This document shows, piece after piece, positions 25,066 to 33,998 of a stretch of 52,564 bases of DNA. The translations under genes were made by a program, and so were the position numbers. Positions within the stretch are counted from its first letter, which is position 1. Each line of letters begins with the position of its first letter. Source of the DNA: Haliea sp. (GTDB taxonomy: Bacteria; Pseudomonadota; Gammaproteobacteria; Pseudomonadales; Halieaceae); the NCBI GenBank assembly GCA_024642245.1, contig JAHEBM010000020.1, positions 1 through 52,564 on the forward strand, written 5' to 3'. The notes under the pieces were generated by a model, which saw only the letters and a list, made by a program, of their open reading frames with translations, did not search any database and had not been told where the DNA came from.

Positions 25066-25965
25066 TTATCCGGCAGTCGCCGCGACCATAGCCAGCAAGG
25101 CCTGTGCGCGGGCGAGGTGGGGGCGATCGAGCATGGTATCCCCGTATGCGATTGCACCTACCCCCGGATTGGCAGCAAACAAGTCCACTATCGCCTGGGC
25201 GATGGCAATTTCCCCGGCCTCCGGCATAAACGCGTCATTAATGATCCCGACCTGGTCCGGGTGAATGGCCAGCATGCCGCGGTAGCCTTCCCGCCGGGCG
25301 GTTTCAGCCCGCTTGCGTAGTCCGTCAGTGTCGTGGAAGTCGCCGTGAATGCTTTCGATGGGCGCGACGGCGGCTGCCGACGCACCCAACAGGCACAGGC
25401 TTCTTGCCAGCTCGTAGGTAAACCCGTAGGCACCGTCGTCCTTGCGGTTGCCGCTGGCGCCTACGGCTGCGGCGAGGTCTTCAGCGCCCCAGGTCATTGC
25501 CACCAGTCTTGGGGCGCCCCGGTAGCCGCCGGTGGTAAACATGGCCTGCGCGGTTTCGGTCACCAGCGCGATCACCGGGGTTGCGCCCCGGCTTACCCCG
25601 GCGGAGACCTCCAGTGCTGACAGGTAGTTGTCCAGGCGCTCCACATCCTCGCGGCCCCCGGACTTGGGCAGCATGATGCCGCCGGGGAGGGCGGGAATAA
25701 CCGCCGCCAGGTCGGCCAGCGCATGGGGACCGTCCAGCGGGTTTATCCGCACCCATAAACGACGCCTGTCACTTTCCGGCTGCGAAGCCAGGAAGCGTGC
25801 AACTCGCGCTCGAGCCGCGCCTTTCTCCTCCTCGGCCACGGCGTCTTCCAGGTCCAGCAGGACGATGTCTGCCGGGCCGGCAGTCGCTTTCAGCATTTTC
25901 TTTTCACTGTCGCCCGGGGCAAATAGCCAGGATCGTGCGTGCGGCAGCGGGTCTTTGTTTGCCAT
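25066..25965 (-). CDS. HpcH/HpaI-CitE-like CoA-ester lyase
   Basis: A 299-residue TIM-barrel protein of the CitE family. It has RSWLFAPGDSEKKMLKA at 12-28 (CoA/substrate region), IVLLDLEDAV near 34-43, Glu and Asp ligands for Mg2+ in the middle (MTWGAEDLAAAVG), and the IHPDQV segment near 237. The family cleaves malyl-, citramalyl- or related 3-hydroxyacyl-CoA esters, or forms them. It is 57 bp downstream of the MocA gene on the same strand. It could finish degradation of a branched dicarboxyl-CoA; the substrate is not readable. Confidence 0.85.
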   Translation of the reverse strand: MANKDPLPHARSWLFAPGDSEKKMLKATAGPADIVLLDLEDAVAEEEKGAARARVARFLASQPESDRRRLWVRINPLDGPHALADLAAVIPALPGGIMLPKSGGREDVERLDNYLSALEVSAGVSRGATPVIALVTETAQAMFTTGGYRGAPRLVAMTWGAEDLAAAVGASGNRKDDGAYGFTYELARSLCLLGASAAAVAPIESIHGDFHDTDGLRKRAETARREGYRGMLAIHPDQVGIINDAFMPEAGEIAIAQAIVDLFAANPGVGAIAYGDTMLDRPHLARAQALLAMVAATAG

Positions 25966-26022
25966 GCTTACTGTTTCCTTCGTTTTACCGGGGGCATAGC
26001 CGGCAAGCTGCGCTGATGGGGA

Positions 26023-26592
26023 CTATAAAGAACGCAGGTCTTCTGCCCGGTCCACATCGACCAGTATGCCAGGGTCAGCCACCGCGATCTCGAGGATCGC
26101 GGTGGGATTTTCAGCCAGGATCCCCCGTGCGCCCCGGTCACCGTGCAAAGCGCGCAGGTCCGGGAAAAAGCACTGGTCGAAGCCCACAGGGTGCCCCCTT
26201 TTGCTGTCGTGGACGGGCGCCACTATTCTGCCCGGCGCCATGGCCTTCCCCACAAGGGTGTAGGTGGTGGGCCTGACCATGGGCATATCGGCGAGCCCCA
26301 CCAGGGCGCCTTGCCAGGCGCCCGCTACGGTGGTGATACCATCGGCGAGCGTGGAGCCCATGCCCCGGGGTGACCCCGGACACTGTTGGCAGCGAATTCC
26401 CTGTTCCAGCAAGGTCATTGCCATTGCGTCATCCGCAACTCCGAGGCACACCAGCAGGGGGAGGCCGGCGCGGTGCACATTGTCTATTGCCCGCAGCAGC
26501 AGGGTGCGGCCGTCGGGCAATGGCGCAAGGCGTTTGTCCGAGCCGAATCTGCGGGCGTAGCCGCCTGCCAGCAGGATGACCCCGACTGTCAC
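26023..26592 (-). CDS. mocA: MocA-like molybdenum cofactor nucleotidyltransferase
   Basis: A 189-residue MobA-like NTP-transferase. The signature LLAGGYARRFGSDKRLAPL lies at 7-25, an LVGLADMPMV segment near 93-102, and GHPVGF near 130. Known role: attaching CMP to molybdopterin for hydroxylases of the xanthine dehydrogenase/CO dehydrogenase family. The start overlaps the end of the XdhC gene by 4 bp, so the two are translationally coupled. No molybdenum hydroxylase subunits lie in the window, so the client enzyme must be elsewhere. Confidence 0.85.
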   Translation of the reverse strand: MTVGVILLAGGYARRFGSDKRLAPLPDGRTLLLRAIDNVHRAGLPLLVCLGVADDAMAMTLLEQGIRCQQCPGSPRGMGSTLADGITTVAGAWQGALVGLADMPMVRPTTYTLVGKAMAPGRIVAPVHDSKRGHPVGFDQCFFPDLRALHGDRGARGILAENPTAILEIAVADPGILVDVDRAEDLRSL

Positions 26593-27545
26593 TGGGCCGG
26601 GGTCCGTCGTTTCAGCTGGGTGAGTTCGGCCATGATAGCCACCGATATTTCCAGGGGTGTCTTGCTGCCGATGGGAAGCCCCACGGGGGCGTGCAGCCGA
26701 CCCAGCTGTTCAGGTGACAGACCCAGTTGACGCAACCTGTCGAGGCGTTTTTGCGTGGTCCTGGCAGAGCCCAGCGCACCGACATACCAGGCGTCCGCGG
26801 CCAGCGCCTCCATCAGCGCCATATCGTCGATGCGGGGATCGTGGGTGAGAGTGATGACGATCGAGTGCCGGTCGCTGGCGCGGGCCCGCACCACGTCGTC
26901 AGGCATGCCCTGTATCAGCTCCACCGCCGGGCCGGTCCAGTTGCGCAGGACTTCCTCCCTGGGGTCTGTAACCAGTACTTCGTAATCCATTGCAACAGCG
27001 AGCTCGCCCAGGCTCTGTGACAGTTGGCCAGCGCCTACCAGCAGGAGTCGCATCCTGGGTCCGAAGCACTGTACAAGCTGTTTGCCGGACAGTTGCAATG
27101 GGCTGAAGTGGGCAGCGGCACGCAGCTGGGTCTGGCCCGTGGCCAGGTCCACGCGTCTTTCCATGCAAGTCCGCGTTTGCAGGGCAGCCAGCGTTTCGCC
27201 TATCCAGTGGCGATCCCCTGCGGCCAGTTGCTGCAACAGGAGGGTCAGTTTACCGCCGCAGGGCAGGCCAAGGCGCTCGTTATCCTGTGCCTTCAGTCCG
27301 TACTCGACGAGTCGGGGGCTGCTGGCATTGAATTCACCCGCGCGGAGCCTGTCCAGCAGGTCCTCCTCAACGCACCCGCCGGACACCGTCCCTACCTGCC
27401 TTCCCGATTCGAGTATGCCGACGATCGACCCGACGGGTCTGGGGGATGAGCCCAGCGTCCTGACGATGGTGCACAGCCAGGGCTTTTCGCCCTCTGCCAG
27501 CCAGTCGGCGAGGCGCTGTAGGACGTCGTAATCAAGTGCCTGCAT
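26589..27545 (-). CDS. xdhC: XdhC/CoxI-family maturation factor
   Basis: A 318-residue XdhC-family protein. The N-terminal XdhC domain includes TLGSSPRPVGS near 25-35, GGCVEEDL and LGLPCGGKLTLLLQ near 110. The C-terminal Rossmann part contains LVGAGQLSQSLGELA, VTDPREE and VGALGSARTTQKR. Known role: binding and protecting the Mo cofactor and promoting insertion of its sulfido form into hydroxylases. The frame extends upstream to 27749, but the family start is MQALDYDVL at 27545. Head of the xdhC-mocA-citE-like unit, divergent from the acyl-CoA dehydrogenase genes. Confidence 0.85.
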   Translation of the reverse strand: MQALDYDVLQRLADWLAEGEKPWLCTIVRTLGSSPRPVGSIVGILESGRQVGTVSGGCVEEDLLDRLRAGEFNASSPRLVEYGLKAQDNERLGLPCGGKLTLLLQQLAAGDRHWIGETLAALQTRTCMERRVDLATGQTQLRAAAHFSPLQLSGKQLVQCFGPRMRLLLVGAGQLSQSLGELAVAMDYEVLVTDPREEVLRNWTGPAVELIQGMPDDVVRARASDRHSIVITLTHDPRIDDMALMEALAADAWYVGALGSARTTQKRLDRLRQLGLSPEQLGRLHAPVGLPIGSKTPLEISVAIMAELTQLKRRTPAQ

Positions 27546-27626
27546 ACGGAGCCTGTTCGGGTGAAACGGATGTGCCACATGGTAACGCGGCCCGGCGGAT
27601 TTTCCCCGTCCCTGGATTGCCTCAAA

Positions 27627-27658
27627 TTCGCGACATTTTATTGACATCAAATCGCGAA
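27627..27658. promoter_or_regulatory. Inverted repeat in the xdhC / acyl-CoA dehydrogenase divergent gap
   Basis: Perfect 7-bp arms TTCGCGA (27627-27633) and TCGCGAA (27652-27658) are separated by 18 bp in the 287-bp gap 27546-27832. Between them lies TTGACATCAA (27641-27650), itself near-palindromic and containing a consensus -35 hexamer. The spacing suits a dimeric regulator. No other feature is seen in the gap. Confidence 0.5.
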
Positions 27659-27832
27659 GGGAAGCGATATCCCCCTGGGGGCCGTGCCGGATGGGGGCCG
27701 TCCGATACCCGTCAATAGACAGCAGTGTTGACTGCTGAAGGTGAGGCATAGTAACCTGAGCGGCGCTGTTTGCGGGTGTAATCCGGCCCGGAAACCTTCC
27801 TGTATACGCCTGTAATCCGGAGTTCCTTCACG

Positions 27833-30043
27833 ATGAATTTTGCCCTATCCGACGACCAGAGGATGATGCGAGAGACTTTCGCCCGCTTCCTGGACGAGCA
27901 AAGCAGCGTGGCGCAGGTGCGCGACGCTGCCCAGAGCGGTGGGTTCGATCCCACGCTGTGGCAGGGCCTGGCTGAGCTGGGTGCCTTTGGCCTGCGGGTG
28001 CCGGAGGAGGCCTGTGGCCTGGGCCTTGGGCTTATGGACGCGGTCGTGCTGATGGAAGAGGCGGGCCGCCGGCTGGCCTCCGGTCCGCTTGCGGAGACGC
28101 TGGTGGCGACCAGGGTGTTGGCGCTGCTGGGTGGCGACGCCCATTCCGCGCTGCTCGAACAGGTGCTGGCCGGTGACAAGGTGCTGAGCCTCGCTTTCCA
28201 CGACGTGGCGCAGGAGCCGCTACAGTGGGTAGCCGGTGGGGCCGTTGCGGATGCCGTGATTGCCCGGGACGGCGACCAGGTCGTACTGCTGACCCCGGCG
28301 GGCGGCGCTGGCCGCGATGAGGCCAACCTGGCATCGACGCCCATCGCCGAGCTGCGACTGGACGGTGCACAGCGGGTCGTGCTTGCCGCCGGCACCGCCG
28401 GCCTTGATATCTATGCGCAGGCTATCGAAGAGTGGAAGATACTGGTGGCAGTAGCGCTGGCGAGCCTTTCCAGGGAGGCGATACGCCAGGCGTCGGAATA
28501 TGCCTGCGAACGTATCGCGTTCGGTCAGCCCATCGGCACCTACCAGGGTATTGCCCATCCCCTGGCTGATTTGATCACCGACGTGGATGGGGGCAAGTAC
28601 TTTGCCTGGAAAACCATCCACGATATCGACAAGAACCTGCCTGATGCCGGCGCGCAGATTTCCCTGGCCTTGTGGTGGAATGCGGATACCGCAACGCGGG
28701 CAGTGTCCCAGGCGCTGCATACCTTCGGTGGTTACGGCCTGTCCACTGAATACGATGTACACCTTTACAACCTGCGTGCCAAGGCCTGGCCGCTGGTATG
28801 GGGCGATCCCGCCCTGCTGCTGGAAGAGGCCGGGCGACGCCTCTACGGCGGCGAACAGGCGAAATTGCCGGAAGTGGGTGAGGTGTCCATCGATTTCGAC
28901 CTGGGTGATGACGCACGCGACATGGCCGGGGAACTGAAGGATTTCTTCGCCAGGAACCTGACCCCGGAACTGCGCGCCAAGGCACACTACTCCTTCGACG
29001 GCTTTGACGCGGGTATCCATAAGAAGCTGGCAGAGGCCAATTTGCTGTTTCCCGCCTGGCCAAAGGAATACGGCGGCAGGGAAGCACCACCCTACGCGGT
29101 GAGCGCCCTGCGCAAGGTGTTTGAAGAACATACCTGGAGCACTCATGCCATGAGCACCACCATGATGGTGGGCACCATGATCCAGAAATTCGGCAGCGAC
29201 GAGCTCAAGAAAGAGGTACTGGCGAAGATTATTTCCGGCGATGTCATTTGCAGCCTCGGCTACAGCGAGCCCGGCTGTGGCTCCGACGTGTTCGCCGCCC
29301 AGACCCGCGCCACACGCGACGGCGATGACTGGCGTATCGACGGATCCAAGATGTTCACCAGCGGTGCCAATATTGCCCAGTACGTGCTGATGCTTACCCG
29401 CACCAACCCTGAACTGGCCAAGCACAAGGGGCTGACGCTGTTCGTGGTGCCGCTGGACGCGGAGGGCATCGAGGTGCAGCCGGTCTATACCTTCCAGGAT
29501 GAGCGCACCAACATCACCTACTATGATGGCGTGAAAGTGAAGGATTCCTATCGCCTGGGGGAAGTGGACGCGGGCGTCAAGGTGATGGCCGCGGCACTCG
29601 AGATGGAGCACGGTGGCGGGTTCGCCAAATCCCAGCGCGCGATGGTGAACTCCGCGGTGCAGTTCTGTCGCGAACTCAAGCGCGATGGGCGTCCGCTCAT
29701 CGAGTCGGCGGATGCCCGAAGGCGACTGGCGCGATCCGAACTGCATGTGCACCTGTCGGAAGTCATCGAGAATCGCGCCCTGTGGTCCGCGGTGCAGAAA
29801 ATGCCCAATATGGGATATGGGCCCATGGCCAAGCTCTTTTCCTCGGAAAAATTCCTGTCCGACTCCAGGGATCTGCTGGACCTCACCGCGCCGCATTCCC
29901 TGTCGAAACGCAAGGGGCCGGCGGATGCCCTGAACCTGGCCTACCGCCACGCCCAGGGCACCACGATCTACGGCGGCACCAGTGAAGTCCATCGCAGCCA
30001 GATAGCCGAGCGTACGCTGGGCCTGCCACGAACCCGCGGTTAA
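27833..30043 (+). CDS. Fused two-domain acyl-CoA dehydrogenase
   Basis: A 736-residue protein made of two complete acyl-CoA dehydrogenase modules. Module 1 (about 1-345) has a shortened, degenerate middle domain, with the segment FGQPIGTYQGIAHPLADL and FGGYGLSTEYDVHLY. Module 2 (about 357-736) has the canonical middle domain (GYSEPGCGSDVFAAQTRA near 477) and ends with the GGTSEVHR region. Ordinary enzymes are about 380 residues. The arrangement looks like a covalent version of heteromeric alpha2beta2 dehydrogenases known from steroid side-chain degradation, with the degenerate half first. It heads a plus-strand beta-oxidation unit. Confidence 0.88.
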   Translation: MNFALSDDQRMMRETFARFLDEQSSVAQVRDAAQSGGFDPTLWQGLAELGAFGLRVPEEACGLGLGLMDAVVLMEEAGRRLASGPLAETLVATRVLALLGGDAHSALLEQVLAGDKVLSLAFHDVAQEPLQWVAGGAVADAVIARDGDQVVLLTPAGGAGRDEANLASTPIAELRLDGAQRVVLAAGTAGLDIYAQAIEEWKILVAVALASLSREAIRQASEYACERIAFGQPIGTYQGIAHPLADLITDVDGGKYFAWKTIHDIDKNLPDAGAQISLALWWNADTATRAVSQALHTFGGYGLSTEYDVHLYNLRAKAWPLVWGDPALLLEEAGRRLYGGEQAKLPEVGEVSIDFDLGDDARDMAGELKDFFARNLTPELRAKAHYSFDGFDAGIHKKLAEANLLFPAWPKEYGGREAPPYAVSALRKVFEEHTWSTHAMSTTMMVGTMIQKFGSDELKKEVLAKIISGDVICSLGYSEPGCGSDVFAAQTRATRDGDDWRIDGSKMFTSGANIAQYVLMLTRTNPELAKHKGLTLFVVPLDAEGIEVQPVYTFQDERTNITYYDGVKVKDSYRLGEVDAGVKVMAAALEMEHGGGFAKSQRAMVNSAVQFCRELKRDGRPLIESADARRRLARSELHVHLSEVIENRALWSAVQKMPNMGYGPMAKLFSSEKFLSDSRDLLDLTAPHSLSKRKGPADALNLAYRHAQGTTIYGGTSEVHRSQIAERTLGLPRTRG

Positions 30044-30062
30044 CCCAACAGGAGACCAGCCA

Positions 30063-30875
30063 ATGTCGGAAGCCCCACATCTGCTCGTGGAAGAGGAGGG
30101 AGCGATCCTTGTCGCCACCCTCAACCGGCCGGAAAAACTCAATGCCCTGACCGGGCAGACCATGGCCCTGTTCGAGGCGGCCTTGCACCGTTTTCGCGAT
30201 GACCCGGCACTCAAGGTGATGCTGATTCGCGCCACCGGCCGCTATTTCTGTGCGGGCGCCGATCTGCGTGACAGGTCTGCGGAGCCCCCGGAACCGGCGT
30301 GCAGTGGCGTGGCAATCAGGGAGAAGCATCGATTGGGCCTGCACGGCATGCACCGCATCTATGATGAGATGGAGCACATTGAAAAGCCCATCGTCGTTGC
30401 CCACCAGGGCCCCTGCGTGGGAGGCGGCCTGGAAATTTCCCTGTCCTGTGATTTCCGCCTGGCGGCGAAAAGTGCGAGCTATGCGTTCCCCGAGGGAAAG
30501 ATGGGGGTGCTGCCTGCGTCCAACGGCGTCAGCCGGCTGGCGCGTATCATCGGTACCCACTGGTCCCGCTATCTCATCATGGCCAACCTGCCGGCTGATG
30601 CCGACCGCGCCTATGTCATGGGCCTGGTACACGAAGTGTTTCCCGACGAGACCTTCGAGCAGGATGTGATGCGCTTCTGTACCCACCTGGCCAAACAACA
30701 CCAGGAGCAGATGGGCACCGCCAAGATTGCTATAGAACTGGCCCACGACGTCGGCCTGGCGCAGGCCCGCCAGGTTGAGCGAATGGCAAACAGCGCCCTG
30801 ATGCTCAACCCGGATTACCTGGCGCTTATCGAACGCTATATCAAGAACATTGGCGACAAGGGCAAGGGTGACTGA
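30063..30875 (+). CDS. Enoyl-CoA hydratase/isomerase-family protein
   Basis: A 270-residue crotonase. The CoA/oxyanion segments are NRPEKLNAL near 20 and FCAGADLRD near 61, followed by GPCVGGGLEISLSCDFRLA near 118-136. The position of the second catalytic Glu in hydratases falls in the FPEGKMGVLPASNG segment. It begins 19 bp after the fused dehydrogenase with GGAGA upstream, so it likely hydrates that enzyme's enoyl-CoA product. Confidence 0.88.
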   Translation: MSEAPHLLVEEEGAILVATLNRPEKLNALTGQTMALFEAALHRFRDDPALKVMLIRATGRYFCAGADLRDRSAEPPEPACSGVAIREKHRLGLHGMHRIYDEMEHIEKPIVVAHQGPCVGGGLEISLSCDFRLAAKSASYAFPEGKMGVLPASNGVSRLARIIGTHWSRYLIMANLPADADRAYVMGLVHEVFPDETFEQDVMRFCTHLAKQHQEQMGTAKIAIELAHDVGLAQARQVERMANSALMLNPDYLALIERYIKNIGDKGKGD

Positions 30876-30919
30876 GGCAGTCCGCTTGCATACCATCCAC
30901 CAACCGGGATATCACTGCG

Positions 30920-32056
30920 ATGGATTTTGATTGGGACGAAGAGCAGCGAAGCTTTCGCGCCGAAGTCCGTACGTTTCTCGATGCCAACCTTCCCGATAAC
31001 TGGGAAGAGCTGGCGCACGGTCCCGGCTCCGCGGCGCAAACCACTTTCTCAAAGCAGTTCTGCGGCGCGCTGGCTGAAGCCGGGCTGCTCGTTCCCCACT
31101 GGCCCAGCGAGTGGGGCGGTCGGGATGCTGACCCCTGGACCTCATTTATCCTCGCCGAGGAAATGTGGGCGGCGGGCGAGCCGCGAGGCGGCCAGTACAT
31201 GAACGTTAACTGGATCGGGCCGACCCTGATGCGTTTTGGTACGCAGGAGCAGCAGGCGCGCTATATCCCACCCATGGCGCGCGGCGAGACACTCTGGTGC
31301 CAGGGTTTTTCCGAGCCGGAGGCGGGGTCGGACCTCGCGTCCCTGCGCACCCGCGCTGACAGGCACGGCGATGGCTATCGCATCAACGGCCAGAAGATCT
31401 GGACCTCCTATGCCGGCGCCGCCGATACCTGTTTCCTGCTGGCCCGCACAGCGCAGGGCAAGGGCGGCATTTCCATTTTTCTCCTGCCCATGGATACGCC
31501 GGGCATCACGGTGCGCCAGATTCCCAGCATCATCGGCGAGGGTGACATCCACGAGGTGTTTTTCGACGATGTCGAAGTGCCGGAGGGTGCCCGCCTGGGC
31601 GAGGAGGGGCAGGCCTGGGACATCGTGCGTTTATCGCTCTCGCTCGAGCGTGTCGGCATTCCGCGGTTTGCCCTGGCCTCGCGCATGCTGCACCGGGCGG
31701 TGGATGTCCTCAAGAAAGCCGGCCGCTTTGACGCGGGCGCCATCCAGCAATCGGCAAAAGCGCACGCGGCCTGTGAGGCCACACGCCTGTACAGCTACAA
31801 TATTATCGACCAGCGTTGCCAGGGCCAGCCACCCGGCCCGGAGGCCAGCGCCGCGCGTTTTGCCACCGTCAACGCGGAAAGGCTGGTGGCCGAGTTTGTG
31901 GTAGAGCATGTACCGGAGGCCCTGGCCGGTGGCGATGCCCTGCTGCTGGCCCATCACCAGCGCGCGATCGTCGCGGGTATCGCCTCGGGCGCTGCCGAGA
32001 TTCAGTTGAACCTGATTGCCACTGAATTACTGCAACTGCCAAGGGAGCCTCGCTGA
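30920..32056 (+). CDS. Acyl-CoA dehydrogenase, canonical (alpha-like) subunit
   Basis: A 378-residue dehydrogenase with a full middle domain: FSEPEAGSDLASLRTRA near 132-148 and INGQKIWTSYA near 156-166. Its stop overlaps the start of a shorter degenerate dehydrogenase (ATGA-type overlap at 32056). This is the pattern of obligate heteromeric enzymes. FAD-dependent alpha,beta-desaturation of a CoA ester is expected; polycyclic or side-chain substrates are typical of heteromeric members. Confidence 0.88.
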   Translation: MDFDWDEEQRSFRAEVRTFLDANLPDNWEELAHGPGSAAQTTFSKQFCGALAEAGLLVPHWPSEWGGRDADPWTSFILAEEMWAAGEPRGGQYMNVNWIGPTLMRFGTQEQQARYIPPMARGETLWCQGFSEPEAGSDLASLRTRADRHGDGYRINGQKIWTSYAGAADTCFLLARTAQGKGGISIFLLPMDTPGITVRQIPSIIGEGDIHEVFFDDVEVPEGARLGEEGQAWDIVRLSLSLERVGIPRFALASRMLHRAVDVLKKAGRFDAGAIQQSAKAHAACEATRLYSYNIIDQRCQGQPPGPEASAARFATVNAERLVAEFVVEHVPEALAGGDALLLAHHQRAIVAGIASGAAEIQLNLIATELLQLPREPR

Positions 32057-32979
32057 TGGATTTCACCCTTACTTCCGATCAGGCGGCGCTGACTGGCGCA
32101 ATCGATCGTATGGCCACCCAGTTTGAGAGTATCCCTACCGAGTTCGATGGTTTCGTATTGGAAGGTCGCGAGCTGGAGCAGGAGCTGGAAAATGGCCAGT
32201 ACTTTGACATCGCGGCTATTCCCGAGATGGGTCCTATCGCGGCCGCGCTGGCGGTAGAGCGCCTGGCGAGGTTGCCCTGTGCTGTCGAAGTCGCGCTGTC
32301 GATGCTGGTGCGGCCGCAGCTCGATATCGAGCTGCCGCGCCCCTTCGCCCTTGTCGAAGCCGGTCGCCCGGGACGTTTTGTGGCAAGCGCCAGGACATTG
32401 CTGATCGTTGCAGACGACTCCATCGGCATAGCGCATCCCTCGCCCGATGACGTCGAGGCCGTCGAATCCCTGTACGCCTACCCGATGGGTAAAGTAACCG
32501 GTGCGCTGTCGATCCGGGCCTTGCCGGCCGAGGACGCGGCCAGGGTGCGGACATGGCTGCGCGTGGCCTGCGCGGCCGAGATTGCGGGCCTGTTACAGGC
32601 GGCAATCGATGTGACCGTCGAGCATTTGAGTGTGCGCAAGCAGTTCGGCAGGCCGCTGGGTAGCTTCCAGGCCCTGCGCCATCGTATGGCCGAGTGCGCC
32701 GTGCTGGCCGGGGGAGTGCGCCGGTTGGCACTAAAGGCCGCCTGGACGGGTGACGCCGGAGACGCCGCGCTGGCCGCCTTGCATGCACAGGAGAGCGCGA
32801 CCCGGGTGATCTACGATGTCCACCAGATGTTCGGCGCGATGGGCATGACCCTGGAAATGTCGCTGCACTTGTGGACCTACCGTATGAAGGCCCTGCTGTC
32901 CGAGCTGGGCGGACGCGGTGCGCAGGCCGCGGCAGTGGCGCAGTACTGCTTCGACAATAAGCCAGCCAGAATCGATTAG
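32056..32979 (+). CDS. Acyl-CoA dehydrogenase, degenerate (beta-like) subunit
   Basis: A 307-residue dehydrogenase with a truncated middle domain and a well-kept C-terminal helical domain (VRKQFGRPLGSFQALRHRMA near 193-212, then VHQMFGAMGMTLEM near 255). It overlaps the preceding dehydrogenase by one base, so equal expression and complex formation are likely. Equivalent in style to module 1 of the fused protein at 27833. Confidence 0.86.
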   Translation: MDFTLTSDQAALTGAIDRMATQFESIPTEFDGFVLEGRELEQELENGQYFDIAAIPEMGPIAAALAVERLARLPCAVEVALSMLVRPQLDIELPRPFALVEAGRPGRFVASARTLLIVADDSIGIAHPSPDDVEAVESLYAYPMGKVTGALSIRALPAEDAARVRTWLRVACAAEIAGLLQAAIDVTVEHLSVRKQFGRPLGSFQALRHRMAECAVLAGGVRRLALKAAWTGDAGDAALAALHAQESATRVIYDVHQMFGAMGMTLEMSLHLWTYRMKALLSELGGRGAQAAAVAQYCFDNKPARID

Positions 32980-33059
32980 CGGTCGCTTTGGTGGTTCAGG
33001 CCGGCCTCACCAGGCTTTACTCGATTTGATGCCTGCATGTTGTCTGCAAGCTTCAGTTC

Positions 33060-33848
33060 CTAGCCCGTAACCCTGTCGCTGAGCAACGCCTCGGTGCAGA
33101 GGTACTTGGTGGTGCTCCAGCCACCGTCCAGCGCGATGCTCTGGCCGTTGATATAACTTCCCTTTTCGGAAGCCAGGAAGAAGATGGCGTTGGCCACGTC
33201 CTGCGTGGTGCCCTCGCGATCAAAGGGGGTCATTTCATGGTTCAGGCGCTGGAAGGGCGGCGCTTCCCAGGCCGCGTCGGTCATATCAGTCCTGATCACC
33301 CCGGGAGCGACCAGGTTGGTGCGAATGCCCCGGGCACCGTATTGCGCGGCCATGGTCTGGGTCAGCCCCACCAGTCCCGCCTTGACGGCACAGTAGATGC
33401 CACCGTCCAGCCCGCCGATGGCGCCGAACACGGAGCCCACGTTGATGACCGATGAGCCCGGTTTCATATGCGGCAGGGCCTCGCGGCAGAAGCGGAAGGG
33501 TCCTTTCAGGCTGACATCGATCACCGTATCCATCATCTCGTCAGTGGTCTCGCCCACTGGCGCCCAGGTGCCTGCCCCGGCGTTGTTGACCAGGCAGTCG
33601 AGCCGGCCAAACTTTTCCAGCGCGACGGCGATTGCGCGGCCGGGGGTTGCCGGGTCCGCCACATCGGCGGCGAGGATCTCCACCCGGGCAATATCCCCCA
33701 GCTCACTGGCCAGTTGCTCCAGGCGTTGCTGCCTTCGCGCCACCGCAACAATGTTGTATCCGCCGGCGGCGAATGTGCGCGCCGTGGTGTCGCCGATGCC
33801 CGAGCTCGCGCCGGTAATCAGCACCACGGGCTTGTCAGATGGTTTCAT
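33060..33848 (-). CDS. Short-chain dehydrogenase/reductase
   Basis: A 262-residue classical SDR with TGASSGIG near 12-19, NNAGAG near 88, a Ser in INVGSVFG, and YCAVK as the YxxxK pair. ATG 33848 is chosen over the GTG three bases upstream because GGGAG then lies seven bases away. It converges on the acyl-CoA dehydrogenase genes. 3-hydroxyacyl-CoA or alcohol oxidation is plausible in this setting. Confidence 0.87.
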   Translation of the reverse strand: MKPSDKPVVLITGASSGIGDTTARTFAAGGYNIVAVARRQQRLEQLASELGDIARVEILAADVADPATPGRAIAVALEKFGRLDCLVNNAGAGTWAPVGETTDEMMDTVIDVSLKGPFRFCREALPHMKPGSSVINVGSVFGAIGGLDGGIYCAVKAGLVGLTQTMAAQYGARGIRTNLVAPGVIRTDMTDAAWEAPPFQRLNHEMTPFDREGTTQDVANAIFFLASEKGSYINGQSIALDGGWSTTKYLCTEALLSDRVTG

Positions 33849-33998
33849 CACTTTTCTCCCTGGCCGCTTGTTCGTATAACAGGCCGGATTCTATATCCAA
33901 TCAGCACTCGTGTGTGGAATTCACCGCGCCGGTTGGCCGGCTATTGCAGTCCCAGGCATGAGTTTACGCCTGCCAGGACCATTTTCGCGTGCGCCGGG

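Noticed and set aside
27546-27749. N-terminal extension of XdhC up to 27749
   Set aside because: The extra 68 residues do not match the family, and the region contains the inverted repeat at 27627-27658; the start at 27545 fits the family.
28220-30235. 671-codon open frame antisense to the fused acyl-CoA dehydrogenase
   Set aside because: No recognisable domain; it mirrors the high-GC codon bias of the real gene on the other strand.
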